Assembly (NCBI GenBank): GCA_001566295.1
Contig: KQ964262.1
Coordinates: forward strand, 124,001 to 188,000
Length of the DNA stretch: 64,000 bases
Direction: 5' to 3'
DNA from: Microdochium bolleyi
Taxonomy: Eukaryota; Ascomycota; Sordariomycetes; Xylariales; Microdochiaceae
Position 1 is the first letter of the stretch; the number at the start of each line of letters is the position of its first letter. The position numbers and the translations under genes were made by a program. The notes below the pieces were generated by a model that was not told where the DNA came from, did not search any database, and saw nothing but the letters and a program-made list of their open reading frames with translations. Below, in pieces: positions 34,446-45,237 of the stretch.

Positions 34446-36254
34446 ATGGCCTTCCGGGCCAGTGACTCCAGCGAGGAGGACGTGGGCATCCTCCCAGCAA
34501 CTCTTGCCCTCGCCCGGCAGGACCCCGTCTTCATGGCCAAATGGACTGCCATCGAGCCCAAGCCACGCTCCTACAACAAGAAAGTCCCCAACCAGTACTC
34601 GAGCAAGCTGCGCAAGCTGCCTCACGGCCAGCTTCACTACGCCCTCCTCGATGCCCAAGAGTACTGGATCGAGATCCTCGCCAACCATTTCCCGCCCGCC
34701 TGGGTCAGTGCTGCAGACGTCCTCCAGCATCTCGCCACCATCGTGCCGATGGCCTCGGCGGCCAGCACCAAACCATACCACACACTCAAGGCTGTCCTCA
34801 AGAAGGCAACGCACGCAGGCACCCACGCCGGGTGGAAGGACGACGCCAACCTCCGCTGCCAGCCTGTGCCGTTGGGCCTCTTGTACGCGGTCAAGGTGAA
34901 CGGCAGTGCTCAGAAGGGTGCGGGGGACATGCCTCCCAAGATCACCGAAGACCTTGCTGCGGCCAAGCTCGACTGGCTCATCCAGGATCCCAGCACTTCA
35001 GTCATCCCAAGATGCTGGAGGACTTGGGCCATTCGTCACAACTACCCGCACGCAGCGTACATCAGCCACCAGCAGGCCCCCGCGCAACCTGTACAGAACC
35101 GCATATCTGTTCACAGGACGTCGGCCAGATCACCTTCGCAATTCGAGGATCGCATGAGCATCAAAGGAATACCGCGGCGGTTCAGCGTGCCTCGACCCAC
35201 AAGCCCAGAGCTTGGGTACGGGCGACACGAGAGAAACGAGCACTACGGTGACCATGACGGAATGCTCATCGAAGACGACGAGTCCTTTGAGCTCTGGGAC
35301 GCGTCCTTTCGTGACGAAGAGTTGCAAGAAGCATCTCCCGAGCCCAAGCCAGACCTCGAATTTGACGATCCCCCAACCCGGACCTTGAGGCATGCCCAGA
35401 GCCTCCGCTCGCCCTCGCCTGCAGAGTCCGACAACTATCGTGCGATCACGCCACCCGTTGACTTTGGCCACGTGCAGTCGGCAGCAGCCCACCGCAGAGC
35501 CCCTGTTGCGTCCACTAAGACTGACCAACAAGCGAATGTCTTCGACATCAAGTCTATGGACGACGTGCGCACGCTACTCACCGACCTCCGCTCTCAGAAG
35601 CCCCTCCGCTGTCCAACTGCAGCCGAAGTTCTACCGGACGCCAGCAGTGACGTGCACGAGGCCTTCGCAACGTACACGAGATATCTTGGCGCCAAGGTCA
35701 AGGCCGCCATGAAGTTGACATTGGGACAGATCCTGCTGGCATCCCCGCTCGCTAAGCTCGTCAAGCAAACGGACGCCATGAGGAGAGATCTTGACTATTA
35801 CCGCAACGAGGCCGAGAGCGTACGCCAGCAACTGCCAGAAGCCATCCAGACGGTCAAGGAAGTCCACCAACGGGAGGTCACACGGCTGCACAAAGACATT
35901 GCCAATCTCAAGTCCGCCGTGAGTAAGACAGCCCGGCAGCAGGCCAGCAGAAAGCCCCAGCTCCAGCCTGAAGCGTCGACGAGCCAGTACCATATCACGA
36001 CCCGGGCCGCTGCCACGCGTACTGGTGGCTCAGTCGCCGGTCGCCGCGATGGTGGCAGGCTCGACGCTCCTCCAGCTATGAGCACGAGATCTCGCCAGGT
36101 GCATGGTGGTCCGCGTGTCGGACAAATTTCGCGCAAGAGACAATCAATTCAGCATCAAGAGGTATCGGCGCCCCCTCGCAAGCGAGTCGCGACTGGCAAG
36201 AAGTCGGCCGATCTGAAGACGGTGTACGCCACGTACTTTGCGGATGACGAATGA
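34446..36254 (+). CDS. Uncharacterised coiled-coil protein with basic C-terminus
   Basis: Intronless, 602 aa from MAFRASDSSEEDVGILPATL; the frame is open to 34236, but MAFRAS has the best context (GCCATGGCC). Residues 30-190 look globular (WTAIEPKPRSYNKKVPNQYS; LLDAQEYWIEILANHFPPAW) and contain conserved-looking Trp/Tyr. Residues 230-370 are acidic/Ser-rich and probably disordered. About 430-510 is a coiled coil (ESVRQQLPEAIQTVKEVHQR). The end is basic with likely nuclear signals (PPRKRVATGKK). Known family not recognised. Nuclear, scaffold-like function is only an inference. Confidence 0.72.
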   Translation: MAFRASDSSEEDVGILPATLALARQDPVFMAKWTAIEPKPRSYNKKVPNQYSSKLRKLPHGQLHYALLDAQEYWIEILANHFPPAWVSAADVLQHLATIVPMASAASTKPYHTLKAVLKKATHAGTHAGWKDDANLRCQPVPLGLLYAVKVNGSAQKGAGDMPPKITEDLAAAKLDWLIQDPSTSVIPRCWRTWAIRHNYPHAAYISHQQAPAQPVQNRISVHRTSARSPSQFEDRMSIKGIPRRFSVPRPTSPELGYGRHERNEHYGDHDGMLIEDDESFELWDASFRDEELQEASPEPKPDLEFDDPPTRTLRHAQSLRSPSPAESDNYRAITPPVDFGHVQSAAAHRRAPVASTKTDQQANVFDIKSMDDVRTLLTDLRSQKPLRCPTAAEVLPDASSDVHEAFATYTRYLGAKVKAAMKLTLGQILLASPLAKLVKQTDAMRRDLDYYRNEAESVRQQLPEAIQTVKEVHQREVTRLHKDIANLKSAVSKTARQQASRKPQLQPEASTSQYHITTRAAATRTGGSVAGRRDGGRLDAPPAMSTRSRQVHGGPRVGQISRKRQSIQHQEVSAPPRKRVATGKKSADLKTVYATYFADDE

Positions 36255-37623
36255 TGACATACGAGAGCGCATAGGGATATCAGACTTGGTGTCTCCAGGG
36301 ACGGACTTTTGACGAACCCGACTTGTTTGGTAGCTCGCAATCTTGCAGACACAAAGACGGCTGGCCGTGTAATGGAAGTACAGGGCCTGGCGTTGGAATC
36401 GGGGCAGATGGAACATGACTTTGATGATACACAACCTTGCTTTTATTGGCCTCCATGTACGTATCTTTAGCACGGTAAATATTTGCTAGATATTTGGGGT
36501 AAAATGTAGTATGCAACTTAGCAGAGAGCGTCAGGCAGCAGAGAGATGTCCTTTGCGAGTGGCTATGATGCATAGACAACCCAAACAACCCATGATCCTC
36601 GTCACAATCCGCCTGACAAACCACTGACTTCCAAATAAGAAGCTCAGGAAGAACCCCGTTTCCGGGCCCAAGAGCTGGAACTTGCAGGCTGGGCAACTTC
36701 AACAAATCACACGTTGGCAGGAACCCCATTGATTCAAGCAGCACCGGAGAGTCTAGCGGCATCCCATGTATAGGCAACATGAGTTATCGTTTGACTGTGA
36801 GGGTCCGTCGTCCTCTCGCCGATCAGCATATTCCCGTGCACTATGTCCTCGGCTGGGCTGCTCCGAGCTTTGTAGAGACACAGCGTCGACGGACGTTTTC
36901 TGGTGGCTTGTGTGAGCGCTCAAAGTCGATTCAATCAGCAGCAGGTGACCACCCCTTGTATTTTCCTTGTTCTGTAATCGAAGTCCCGTGTGGACATGCG
37001 CTTACAGACGGCCGCCCTTTGTGGTACCCTTGTCTCGCCTCTCCTCCCCTATCGCTTATGCCCTCTCCATAGCCAACAACAACACTCGGCCAACAACACA
37101 CCCTGGCGACGACAGGACTTGAGATCCTGTTAGCCAACCAGAGCGCCGAAGCGTCTTCGAGCTTGTCACGCAGATGACCCGAATCATGTACTCCCGATAT
37201 TGTCGAGAACGGGGCGGAGCGTGGGCCGAGTCGTACGGGAAATGGATCCTTCGGTGGCGCGCGCGCCCAATAAGCCAGTCCCACGGTCTCGCAAAGAGAT
37301 CCATGGAACCAACTGCATGGAAGCCAAGGACCGGCCGCGGTATGGGCGAGTCACGGCTGGCTGACGGAGCGGCTAGTGGTATATGAAATGTGCTCCTGCA
37401 TGACAGCCCTGTCCAAGATGGGTTTGTTGGTCGCAACGGCGATCCCTGCTGTGTTCAGACACGGGACAATAGCTGACGTGCTGGGCAGGAGGGCCGTGGA
37501 GTGTCGCCTACCTCTCGTCCGAGCAGGATAAGAAATGTCGAGGACGTGACCCAGCGTTCTCCGAATTCCCTCCACCACCCTCGGCTTGCCTGGTGCGGCA
37601 CACCCGCTCAGACAATAGCAACC
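36255..37623. other. Intergenic region
   Basis: About 1.4 kb between two plus-strand genes; A/T-rich near 36400-36520. No coding frame with protein-like composition. Presumed 3' UTR and promoter. Confidence 0.45.
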
Positions 37624-38585
37624 ATGTCGTACTGCGCGCTAAGTCAAACATTCGCCTCGCCGAACGTGTCTACAGTGGTCACCACAGGACAAGGACTCAA
37701 CCTCACGGACGTGTTCCAGCGGCGGCCCTCGATGATCAGGGTCAACTATCTGGCTACAGCCACGAAGAGGATCGAAGGCAGCTACGGCCGGCCCCTCCCC
37801 ATCATCAGTGTGTCTCGACTCCTTTCTCAGCTGCGCCATGCAATGGGTGGTCATCTCTGTATCTTGCCGTCCGCTGACACAATAACCATTCTTCTACCCG
37901 CGCCGCAGATGTCACTCTTGACTGGGACCACACTGCGCCATTCGGACTGCCACTTCAAGACAGGCCGGAATCACCGGTCTGGGTTTCCATCGACAGAAAT
38001 TGCATGATAGCCACCGCTGTCTACTACACATGGCTGGTCCCTCTCGACTTACTCCAAGACGACGAACCAGCAGCGAGCTTCTACATCAAGTCAGCCTGGT
38101 CTGAGCCAGGCAGCGAGGAATTAGTCGCGCTGGCCGAGAGCGACCAGTTTATCGTCCTGAAAGCAGCCGCAGCACCGTCTTCTTCCGCGACACCAAGCTC
38201 TCCCACGCCTTTGAGTAGCAGCAGCACAGGCGTCAGCAGCGCAGGCCAGCCTGCCGCGGATTCCAGCGGTCTCAGTCCTGCCGCCGTGCTTGGCCTCGGC
38301 ATCGGGCTGCCACTATCCGTGTGTGCAGCACTCGTCATCTGTGGGTGTTGGTGGCAGCGACGGCGGCGACAGGCGAGGCAACGTAGAGCCACCGTGGCCG
38401 GCGCTGATAATCTGCCGTCTGCTGGCGCCCAGAGGGGTGACGCCGCGGCGCAAGGGACGCACTTCGAGAAGGCGGAGCTGGAAACTCCCGTTTTCAATGC
38501 GCTTCTCACAGATCCACAAGAGTTGGAAGGGCTGCCTGTTGCGTCGGAAGACGGGCATGTTCATCACCACTACAGAGTACTGTGA
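37624..38585 (+). CDS. Single-pass membrane protein with Ser/Thr-rich ectodomain
   Basis: Two exons, 37624-37807 and 37909-38585, with a 101-base intron (GTGTGT ... CGCAG, phase 1); 286 aa. The N-terminal domain (MSYCALSQTFASPNVSTVVT ... FQRRPSMIRVNYLATATKRI) carries no clear signal peptide. A Ser/Thr/Ala/Pro stretch (APSSSATPSSPTPLSSSSTG) is a likely O-glycosylated stalk. One membrane helix follows (AAVLGLGIGLPLSVCAALVI), then WWQRRRRQARQRR, the positive-inside stop-transfer. The tail is about 80 residues, cytosolic, Glu/His-rich. This layout is common in fungal cell-surface sensor-like proteins, but no named family is recognised. Confidence 0.68.
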
Positions 38586-38930
38586 CCATATAGATCAGAA
38601 AGGTGACATGCGGCGAGCTGCCGTGCAAACAGCTGGGGGCGGTCCAGTTGTCCAGGTTCGGCTCAGACATGACAACATACAAGACCGGGGATTCGCTGGT
38701 CGTGACCGACCCAACTGATGATCCGGCGGTATCAAGTTTTGTGTGAAGGGCAAGTAACATCCATTTGTAGACGCCGTTAGGTTCATAAATGGACGATGAC
38801 TTCCCTCCACATGTCTACACAAGGTCTTCACATGATGAGCTTTTTGGTGTTTTGCTTTCACGCTTTGCTTTGACCTGTTCTTTGTTTCACTCTTTTAGTA
38901 CCAGAAAACAGTCCTGATCAGAAGCAATCG
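38586..38930. other. Convergent intergenic region
   Basis: About 345 bases between the membrane-protein gene (plus) and the extended end of the F-box-like gene (minus). T-rich, no coding frame; should contain both 3' UTRs. Confidence 0.4.
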
Positions 38931-39230
38931 CTACTGAGTCATGTGGAGGCGCGTGCCGCGTGCGTCTCTCAGTCGTCTCAGTCTCTCCCTGTTCCCTTTT
39001 AGGCTTTCATACGCCTCGCCGCCAGCGGCGCTCACAATTCTTTCGACAAACTCACCAATCCCAAGTCGCCCTTCCCCGATCTGCAAGAAAAGCCTATGGA
39101 GATCCGCAGAGGGTCGCCACTCCTGCGTGTCCCATAACAGTCTTGTCTTCTCGATATCCCCGTAGAACTCTGCGCGGTGAAACCAGCCATCGCCATTGTC
39201 TGGAGGCGCGAGTATGCCACGCTTCAGTCA
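38931..39230 (-). other. Same-frame C-terminal continuation of F-box paralogue A after TGA
   Basis: After TGA (39230-39228) the frame reads LKRGILAPPDNGDGWFHRAE and stays open for 98 codons to TAG at 38933-38931. It contains LLWDTQEWRPSADLHRLFLQ, which lines up with VYCKTGGWMPSQGFERLMSC in paralogue B. So the downstream part is inherited coding sequence and not chance. The stop context is TGA CTG A, one base away from the TGA CTA motif known for readthrough. Confidence 0.6.
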
Positions 39231-40835
39231 CCAGACACCCCAGAGCCTGGCTGCGCGTTGAGTCTCACTTCCATCCTCGGACGTCGCGTGGCCGGGGATC
39301 CAGCTTCGTAGTTCGGCCTTTTGGAGCTTCGGCATCGAGGTCACGCCATTGCAAGCTCTCGCAAAAGATGAGAGTAGGGACGAAAGAGAATCATCGTAAT
39401 CCGCTGTGACTGGGCTGCGCTCGGGGGCAAAGATACGATCGTGGCGGCTATACAATTTGGGAACGGTGAAGCTCGCTGTTTCTGCCTGACGGAAGGCTTG
39501 GCGACGCAGGATCTTGTCTTGGTCTTCAGGCAGCTGTGTCTTTGTCTCGTCGTGTTGGTACTGGCCATGGTGATGATAGCCTGGAGGCATCGCGTCCGCT
39601 AGCCTCGCGCGCAGTACTCGCTCCGCTAACAATGCGTCGTCTCTTGGCCCGTTGGGGCGCATGGCAAAATATGTCCCTCCGTCCGGTCGACGGCCCTCGA
39701 ACAATACGGCAAGATTCTCAAGAGATGGCCAGCAGGGTACGTCCTCGAGTTCCTTCTCGGAATGTACATGCAGCGGCAAGAATAGCGATGCATCGAAACA
39801 CCCACTGATGTCAAGATTTCGCAGGCTGGGCAGTCTGGAGAGGGCGTCACGGAGAGCATCGCTCAACAGGTCGAACCTCCCTTCGGAGCTCCTCATATCG
39901 CCAACCGTCGTGTGCTGATTGGTGTTTTGTCCAACAAATGCGTCCCAGCTCGTCATCAAATCTGCCCGTAGAATGAGTATTTCGAGTCTTTTCAGGCCGG
40001 GAATAACCTGCGCGACAATCTTTGCCAGACTATCCCGCCGCGCGCGCTGGAGAGCAGGATAATCGTCTTTTCGCACATTCAGCTGCCACACCGCTCTCAC
40101 AAGGTTAGGCATCTTCCCTGCCATGAATAGCGGAGCGCGGTCGCATACGATCCTCGTAGTCAGATGTTTGATGAAGGATCCAATGATAGGGACATCGGGT
40201 AGTTGACCAGCGCGGAGAAGTTCGACGGCGGAATATCGGTGGCGCCAGCTGTATAGATCCACGACTGGGCCGGTGTCTGTTGGCTGGTGGATGTATATCG
40301 GATCGATATATGCCTCTGGATCCTGTGCAGCGCCTGTTGGGATTTCCCCGCTAGCATCCCTCAAAATCGAATTGCCCAGGATTCCAATCTTGCGATCGCT
40401 CGTTTTACGCAGGAATGGGTGATCCGAAGACGAGTACATGTCTACAAGCTTCAAGGTGAGTGGGCCTTCGTTTGTGTCTGGCGCTTTCCAGTGTTGAAGC
40501 ATGTCGAACAAGTCATGGACGACTGCACTGAAGGCCTCGTTGTTGATTTGACGGTATCTTTCGTCCTCGAAGAAGCGCCGTTCTGTATCTGGGTAGGGTG
40601 GGAGTATGATGGTGAGCCGAATTATGCGGACAAAGTTGCGGCGCCGGTGGTCCCTGTGCACAAAGTCCTTGAACTTTGCAAGATCTGTGCTATCAAGATC
40701 GATCGACCTGAAAATCCGCTTCTCCAGGGTGAATCGCCATCGCTGAGAAACGGTAAGCAGTGCGAGGCGCGCGGATCTACTATCCTGAAGGTGAGTCGCT
40801 ACGGAGTCCAAGATCTCCTGCGGAAGCGATTCCAT
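39228..40835 (-). CDS. F-box-like protein, paralogue A; TGA before an open same-frame C-terminal part
   Basis: Intronless minus-strand frame of 535 aa from MESLPQEILDSVATHLQDSR, the F-box-type start; the ATG at 40835 is preferred over 40883 because the F-box begins there. The body has LRR-like hydrophobic repeats (LPSLRNLDISGCFDASLFLP; WPSLENLAVLFEGRRPDGGT). It is clearly related to the neighbour at 41621-43198: both share a DLFDMLQ/QLFDMLQ element, SDHPF, a Leu-rich centre and RRP(D/E)GG. Such proteins usually recruit substrates to SCF ubiquitin ligases. The frame ends with WGVW then TGA, at the point where the paralogue reads WGMWYLSPG and continues for about 60 residues. The same frame downstream is open for 98 codons. 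Confidence 0.78.
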   Translation of the reverse strand: MESLPQEILDSVATHLQDSRSARLALLTVSQRWRFTLEKRIFRSIDLDSTDLAKFKDFVHRDHRRRNFVRIIRLTIILPPYPDTERRFFEDERYRQINNEAFSAVVHDLFDMLQHWKAPDTNEGPLTLKLVDMYSSSDHPFLRKTSDRKIGILGNSILRDASGEIPTGAAQDPEAYIDPIYIHQPTDTGPVVDLYSWRHRYSAVELLRAGQLPDVPIIGSFIKHLTTRIVCDRAPLFMAGKMPNLVRAVWQLNVRKDDYPALQRARRDSLAKIVAQVIPGLKRLEILILRADLMTSWDAFVGQNTNQHTTVGDMRSSEGRFDLLSDALRDALSRLPSLRNLDISGCFDASLFLPLHVHSEKELEDVPCWPSLENLAVLFEGRRPDGGTYFAMRPNGPRDDALLAERVLRARLADAMPPGYHHHGQYQHDETKTQLPEDQDKILRRQAFRQAETASFTVPKLYSRHDRIFAPERSPVTADYDDSLSSLLSSFARACNGVTSMPKLQKAELRSWIPGHATSEDGSETQRAARLWGVW

Positions 40836-41620
40836 GGTCGTCACCGGGCTGAGTTTGTCGGGAAAGAATGGCTGAGGGTACAAGGTTTACCGGGTGATGA
40901 ACAGCTCAACCTGGATGCAATTGGAAGGTTGAGCCTTGCCGATAATGTTGGTTTGGCGAAGATGAGGGGTGCTGCCTGCAGGATGGTGTGACGACCAGCC
41001 AACATGGGAGGGGTTGTTTGGGTCGCAGGCAGCACACACCAGGTCGCATATCGGGCCAAGGATAAGGGCAGGCAGCGAATGACAGGATAGGATAGGAAGG
41101 ATGGCAGATGCCGAGCCAGTCATCGAGCTCTATTTTTTCGTCCCTGCACAGGTGTGAATTGAACGACATCCCAGGGGATAAATCAATGCGCAAGTGTTAT
41201 AAAGAATGTTTCCACTTGGTATTGTCACTTTCTTTTCTTAGTCTCGCAGCCGATAGGCTCTCTTAAAAAGAATCTGCTTTGGCGCATGCCCATTTCCCGT
41301 GGCTTCTGCTTCGCGTGTCCCACTTGGGCACGCAACTGCTTTCCTGGGTTTTGTTACAAGTACTGGCCACAGGATTGTCTGTACCGCTTCGCTCTCCAAG
41401 CCAAGTGCTTTGGCGTAATCAATCACCTATTTCAAGATCCCAATTGTCGAGTCAAACTCGATACACCTTCTTTTACCGCAACTGAGAGGTCTGGGCAAGA
41501 TTGTGCTGAGCAATTCTTTTTTTGGTAACGCGGAGCACCTGAAGGCTATCATCACACATTTTGTTTACACTTGAACTTATGAAAAGGATTATTGCTAACG
41601 CAGGTTGCTATCTCTGTTCG
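40836..41620. other. Intergenic region between F-box paralogues
   Basis: About 785 bases, promoter of paralogue A and 3' end of paralogue B (both minus). Frames at 41279-41528 are Cys/Phe/Ser-rich and not supported. Confidence 0.45.
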
Positions 41621-43198
41621 CTAAGCAACAGGTAAGATGACAACCTTCTCGCACCGGTCACCTCCCATACACGACATCAGGCGTTCGAAGCCCTGGCTGG
41701 GCATCCAGCCTCCCGTCTTGCAATACACCCTGTGTTGATGTAGAGCCTGGTCAAACTCTTCTTCGCCAATATCGCTGATAATGTTAATATCTTTGATGCC
41801 TGGGCTGAGGTACCACATCCCCCACGCCTCCTTCTCCTTCCGTGTTTCATTCCGTTTCGCAACAGGTGATGGGACAGCGGTAGATAGTGACGCAAACTGG
41901 AGCCTGGGGAGCCTCTGACATGTCTTTGCGAAAGCTGTAAAGAGGGCCTCGACAGCATCGTGATCAGGAACCAGTTCGTCAGCTCCGTTGAATTCTCTCA
42001 GGTGCCCATGATAGGTGATTGGATTGAACTGTTCAGGGAGTACAGCGGATTCGTTGCTCTCTACAGTTGCTGGATAGCCGGGCGGTATTTCGTCTTCAGA
42101 TGGCATGGCGACTGCTTGAAGGTCGTTGTGGTAGAGATAATGGCCGCCTTCCGGCCTCCTGTTGCGAAAAGACACTCGAAGGTGCCGCAAGTTAGGCCAT
42201 GAACGCGGAGCCAAGGTTTGACCAGGAGGCATGAAGAGGGAGCAGTCTATGAATCCTCGCACACTGAGTTCCTCGAGACGAGGCATTTCAAGAGTCGCAA
42301 GTCGAATTGCCGTACTGAGAGCATCTGGAGACTGACCCTCGAGGGCCGGGTCGGTCCTGTCAGCCAGACTATCTTTGGCAGAATCCGGTGTCCAAATAGT
42401 ATGGGCAGTCGTCAAGATTCTCAATGACCTCAGATGTCTGCAGCGAGGCAGGTCCCGCTTGATTGCCGCTGCGAAGTCGGCTCGGAGACTCCGACGGAGA
42501 CCGATGTATTGGACACACCCATCATTGACGATCATCGTTGCCTTGTCGAGGTTCGGCAACCTTCCGAGAATCTCAGCCAGAGTCTGGTCGGCTAGGTGTC
42601 GAGTAATAGCGTTGCCCGCCATGAACGAGCTGATTGCTGAAACGGCAGGCAGCGTATGGCCTTCTGTGAAGCGAATGTACGAGTAGCCGAATCGGAAGCT
42701 CCACAAGTCAATGACTTTTCTGTCTGCGTCCCTGTCTACTAACATGAGGGCCTTATGAGTATCTAGGCTCGGATCTGACATGCGTATAAAGGGATGGTCA
42801 GAGACGGAATAGATGTCCTTCAAAGTGAACTCGATGGTCCCCACTTCCCGTGGGTTCCACGTCTGCAGCATATCGAACAGCTGGGTGAAGGCAGCAGTGA
42901 AGGCCTGGTCGTTCGTCGACCGGTCGGCCGCGGTCTCGAACTTGCAGCGCACGTCATCGCCGTAGCTCGGAAGCACGACGATGAAGTTGAGTCTCCTGAT
43001 GAGCCGGCGCCGAGAGCCCTGCGCGATGAGCTCGAATGTGTCGAGTTCACTGCTTTTGAGGCAGAGCTCCTCAAAAGTCAGTCGCTCAACTGCGTATTGC
43101 CATTGACGGGACACGGTGGCGAGGGCTGGCCTGTTGTATGAGGTGCGGCCAATGTACGCGCATATCTCGTCGTAAATGTCGTGCGGTAATCGCTCCAT
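41621..43198 (-). CDS. F-box-like protein, paralogue B
   Basis: Intronless minus-strand frame of 525 aa from MERLPHDIYDEICAYIGRTS, again an F-box-type start, followed by VSRQWQYAVERLTFEEL. The rest alternates hydrophobic LRR-like segments (LPNLDKATMIVNDGCVQYIG; MPRLEELSVRGFIDCSLFMP; WPNLRHLRVSFRNRRPEGGH). It is a tandem relative of paralogue A in the same orientation, but diverged over most of its length, so the duplication is old. The C-terminus after WGMW is intact (YLSPGIKDINIISDIGEEEF). Likely role is substrate recognition for an SCF ubiquitin ligase; the target is unknown. Some fungi use families of such genes in self/non-self or stress responses. Confidence 0.8.
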   Translation of the reverse strand: MERLPHDIYDEICAYIGRTSYNRPALATVSRQWQYAVERLTFEELCLKSSELDTFELIAQGSRRRLIRRLNFIVVLPSYGDDVRCKFETAADRSTNDQAFTAAFTQLFDMLQTWNPREVGTIEFTLKDIYSVSDHPFIRMSDPSLDTHKALMLVDRDADRKVIDLWSFRFGYSYIRFTEGHTLPAVSAISSFMAGNAITRHLADQTLAEILGRLPNLDKATMIVNDGCVQYIGLRRSLRADFAAAIKRDLPRCRHLRSLRILTTAHTIWTPDSAKDSLADRTDPALEGQSPDALSTAIRLATLEMPRLEELSVRGFIDCSLFMPPGQTLAPRSWPNLRHLRVSFRNRRPEGGHYLYHNDLQAVAMPSEDEIPPGYPATVESNESAVLPEQFNPITYHGHLREFNGADELVPDHDAVEALFTAFAKTCQRLPRLQFASLSTAVPSPVAKRNETRKEKEAWGMWYLSPGIKDINIISDIGEEEFDQALHQHRVYCKTGGWMPSQGFERLMSCMGGDRCEKVVILPVA

Positions 43199-45237
43199 GT
43201 CTGCATTGATAGGAGCTTACTGAGTCTCGGCAGTGAATTTGGCGCTGTATGGCTGCTTATGTACATCGCTCAGCCCAGGAGGTGCGAGCATCTTCAGCAC
43301 CCTATACGCACGGTGTTAGGCATCGATGCACCGACGGAAATCCGGTACTGAACCAACAGATTGGGCGCACCAAGAACAGGCATGGGTCAAGCAACAACAT
43401 GACATGATTGGTGCACAGGAAGGCAGGCCGGATGTCTCAGATTTGACATGCCTTGTATCGCAAGGAGACGGCCGAATTGAGTGAAGTTCACTATGGATGC
43501 TCTTCTTAGTTGACTAATGAGAGTCAGCCCGTCTCTTGGTGGCTGTCTATGTATTTCTGTCCACTGTGTTTGAATTGTGCTTGTTGTAGTTCCAGAGTTA
43601 CGCTGAGTTGACCATCTTGATCAGCAAAGAGTGCTTAGTCGTCAGATTCGCAGCCAATGTGAGGTTCTCGCAGCTTTTGTCACTCGAGATTATTTCAATA
43701 CCCGCCGGCTCCCGAGTTACTGCCCCTGGTCGTGGCTGCGTCGCTGCGAGATAGAGTGTGAGCCTGTGAGAAAGGACGTGTGAGCCAAAGCGGCAGGGTT
43801 GGCACAGCGCGGTGCCTTTGCGCTCGAACGCGCGGCATCGTCTTCCGTGTTGTCGTGGAGGCGGTCGATCGAAGGCGTGCGACCTCGTAGCCGACATTTC
43901 TGATGCACTTTCCGTTGCATCGCGAGCGCTCACATGTGTCTTCAGCTTGCTGGTACCGTGGCCGTTGACGGCTTGGGTTTGTCACGGCGGCTACCTCAAG
44001 CCACCCGCCAAGCATCTCTGACGAGGCTGCCTGCCATCGGGAGGGCAGTGCGCGTAGGGAGATAGTGATGCGCCATGGACCTGGTCGGCTGTAACGGGTG
44101 CGGCAGAAGAAGCTGGCTGCAGATGGTGATGGCAGACAGTGGATGGGATGCGCTGAAGGTCTCCGCCAATGGCATCCCCAATGTCGCGGGTCTCAGCCGG
44201 CTCGGAGGGAGTGACACATGACTAAGCCATCTCCTGATGTGGGTCCCTGCCATCGCCATGACCTCGGGAGGCAGCGACGTCCACGGGTGCTCTTGCCGTG
44301 ATCAATCAGAATGACATGCCCTTCTCTTGGGAGTCAAGGGCAGCCAAGCCCGTTGATACAGATTGATCTGTTGGACTGATGCGCCCAATGATGCGTCAAC
44401 AAGTGGCGCTTCAGCTGTAGTAATTGTCTCAAAGCACATACGCCACTCTCAGTATGTTCCCGGTGCCGATATTTCGTGGCCGACATGCAGGGTTCAATGA
44501 GTGTCCCTCGTACAATACTACCTGCAGCGTCTTTGTTGGAGCACGAGATTAGCAGATCTGGGCTTCAAGATTCGAAGGGGAGGACAATGCAATCCCAGCA
44601 GACCGTTGAGTCCCCCAACCTGGGTGCTAGGATGAGTCTGCAAGCCGGGACAGTGACGTTCCGACCTTGTGCGAAGCCTCACAGCCCAATTCATATGTAT
44701 ACATAAGATAGGCCGAGGGTGGCCAATCTCAAACACTGTTATTGAAGACAATTAATGGGATGACTTGACGTTGCAGGCACGGAGAGGAACCGTTCACAGC
44801 AGTGGTGGTACCATACCTGGAGCAGAAAGTGAGGAAACCATTTCCAACTCACATATCAGGGTCAGAGAGCTGCGCTGCAGGAACTGACATTGGAGTCAGA
44901 GCTCACAGCAGAAGCAGTAAAAAGGGACTTGGTTACGATGACAAACAGGCAACTGGCCCCCCATCATCCTGCCATAATCGTTACAGAATAGCACCCAAGG
45001 TCAAGCACCCTCAACCCAAAAGACTCAACCACAACCCCAACCACGCATCTCCCACGACATGATTACCTGCATAAAATCCGCCGAATCCACTTGCACAACC
45101 ACTACAACTGTGGGGTTGTCAGCCCGACCCACAACGGAGCCCCGAGTCCCGACAACAACGGGTCCGCACCCCGGCCACAAAAAAAATCATATCTCGGCCA
45201 AAAATGATCCCATGGACCTCCGGGATGCAAAAGATAA
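43199..45237. other. Long intergenic region
   Basis: About 2 kb upstream of paralogue B and on to the tRNA gene. The 111-codon minus frame at 43598-43933 has a Ser/Thr/Arg-rich translation and no partner exon; not accepted. The stretch 44990-45060 is AC-rich. Nothing else recognised. Confidence 0.45.
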
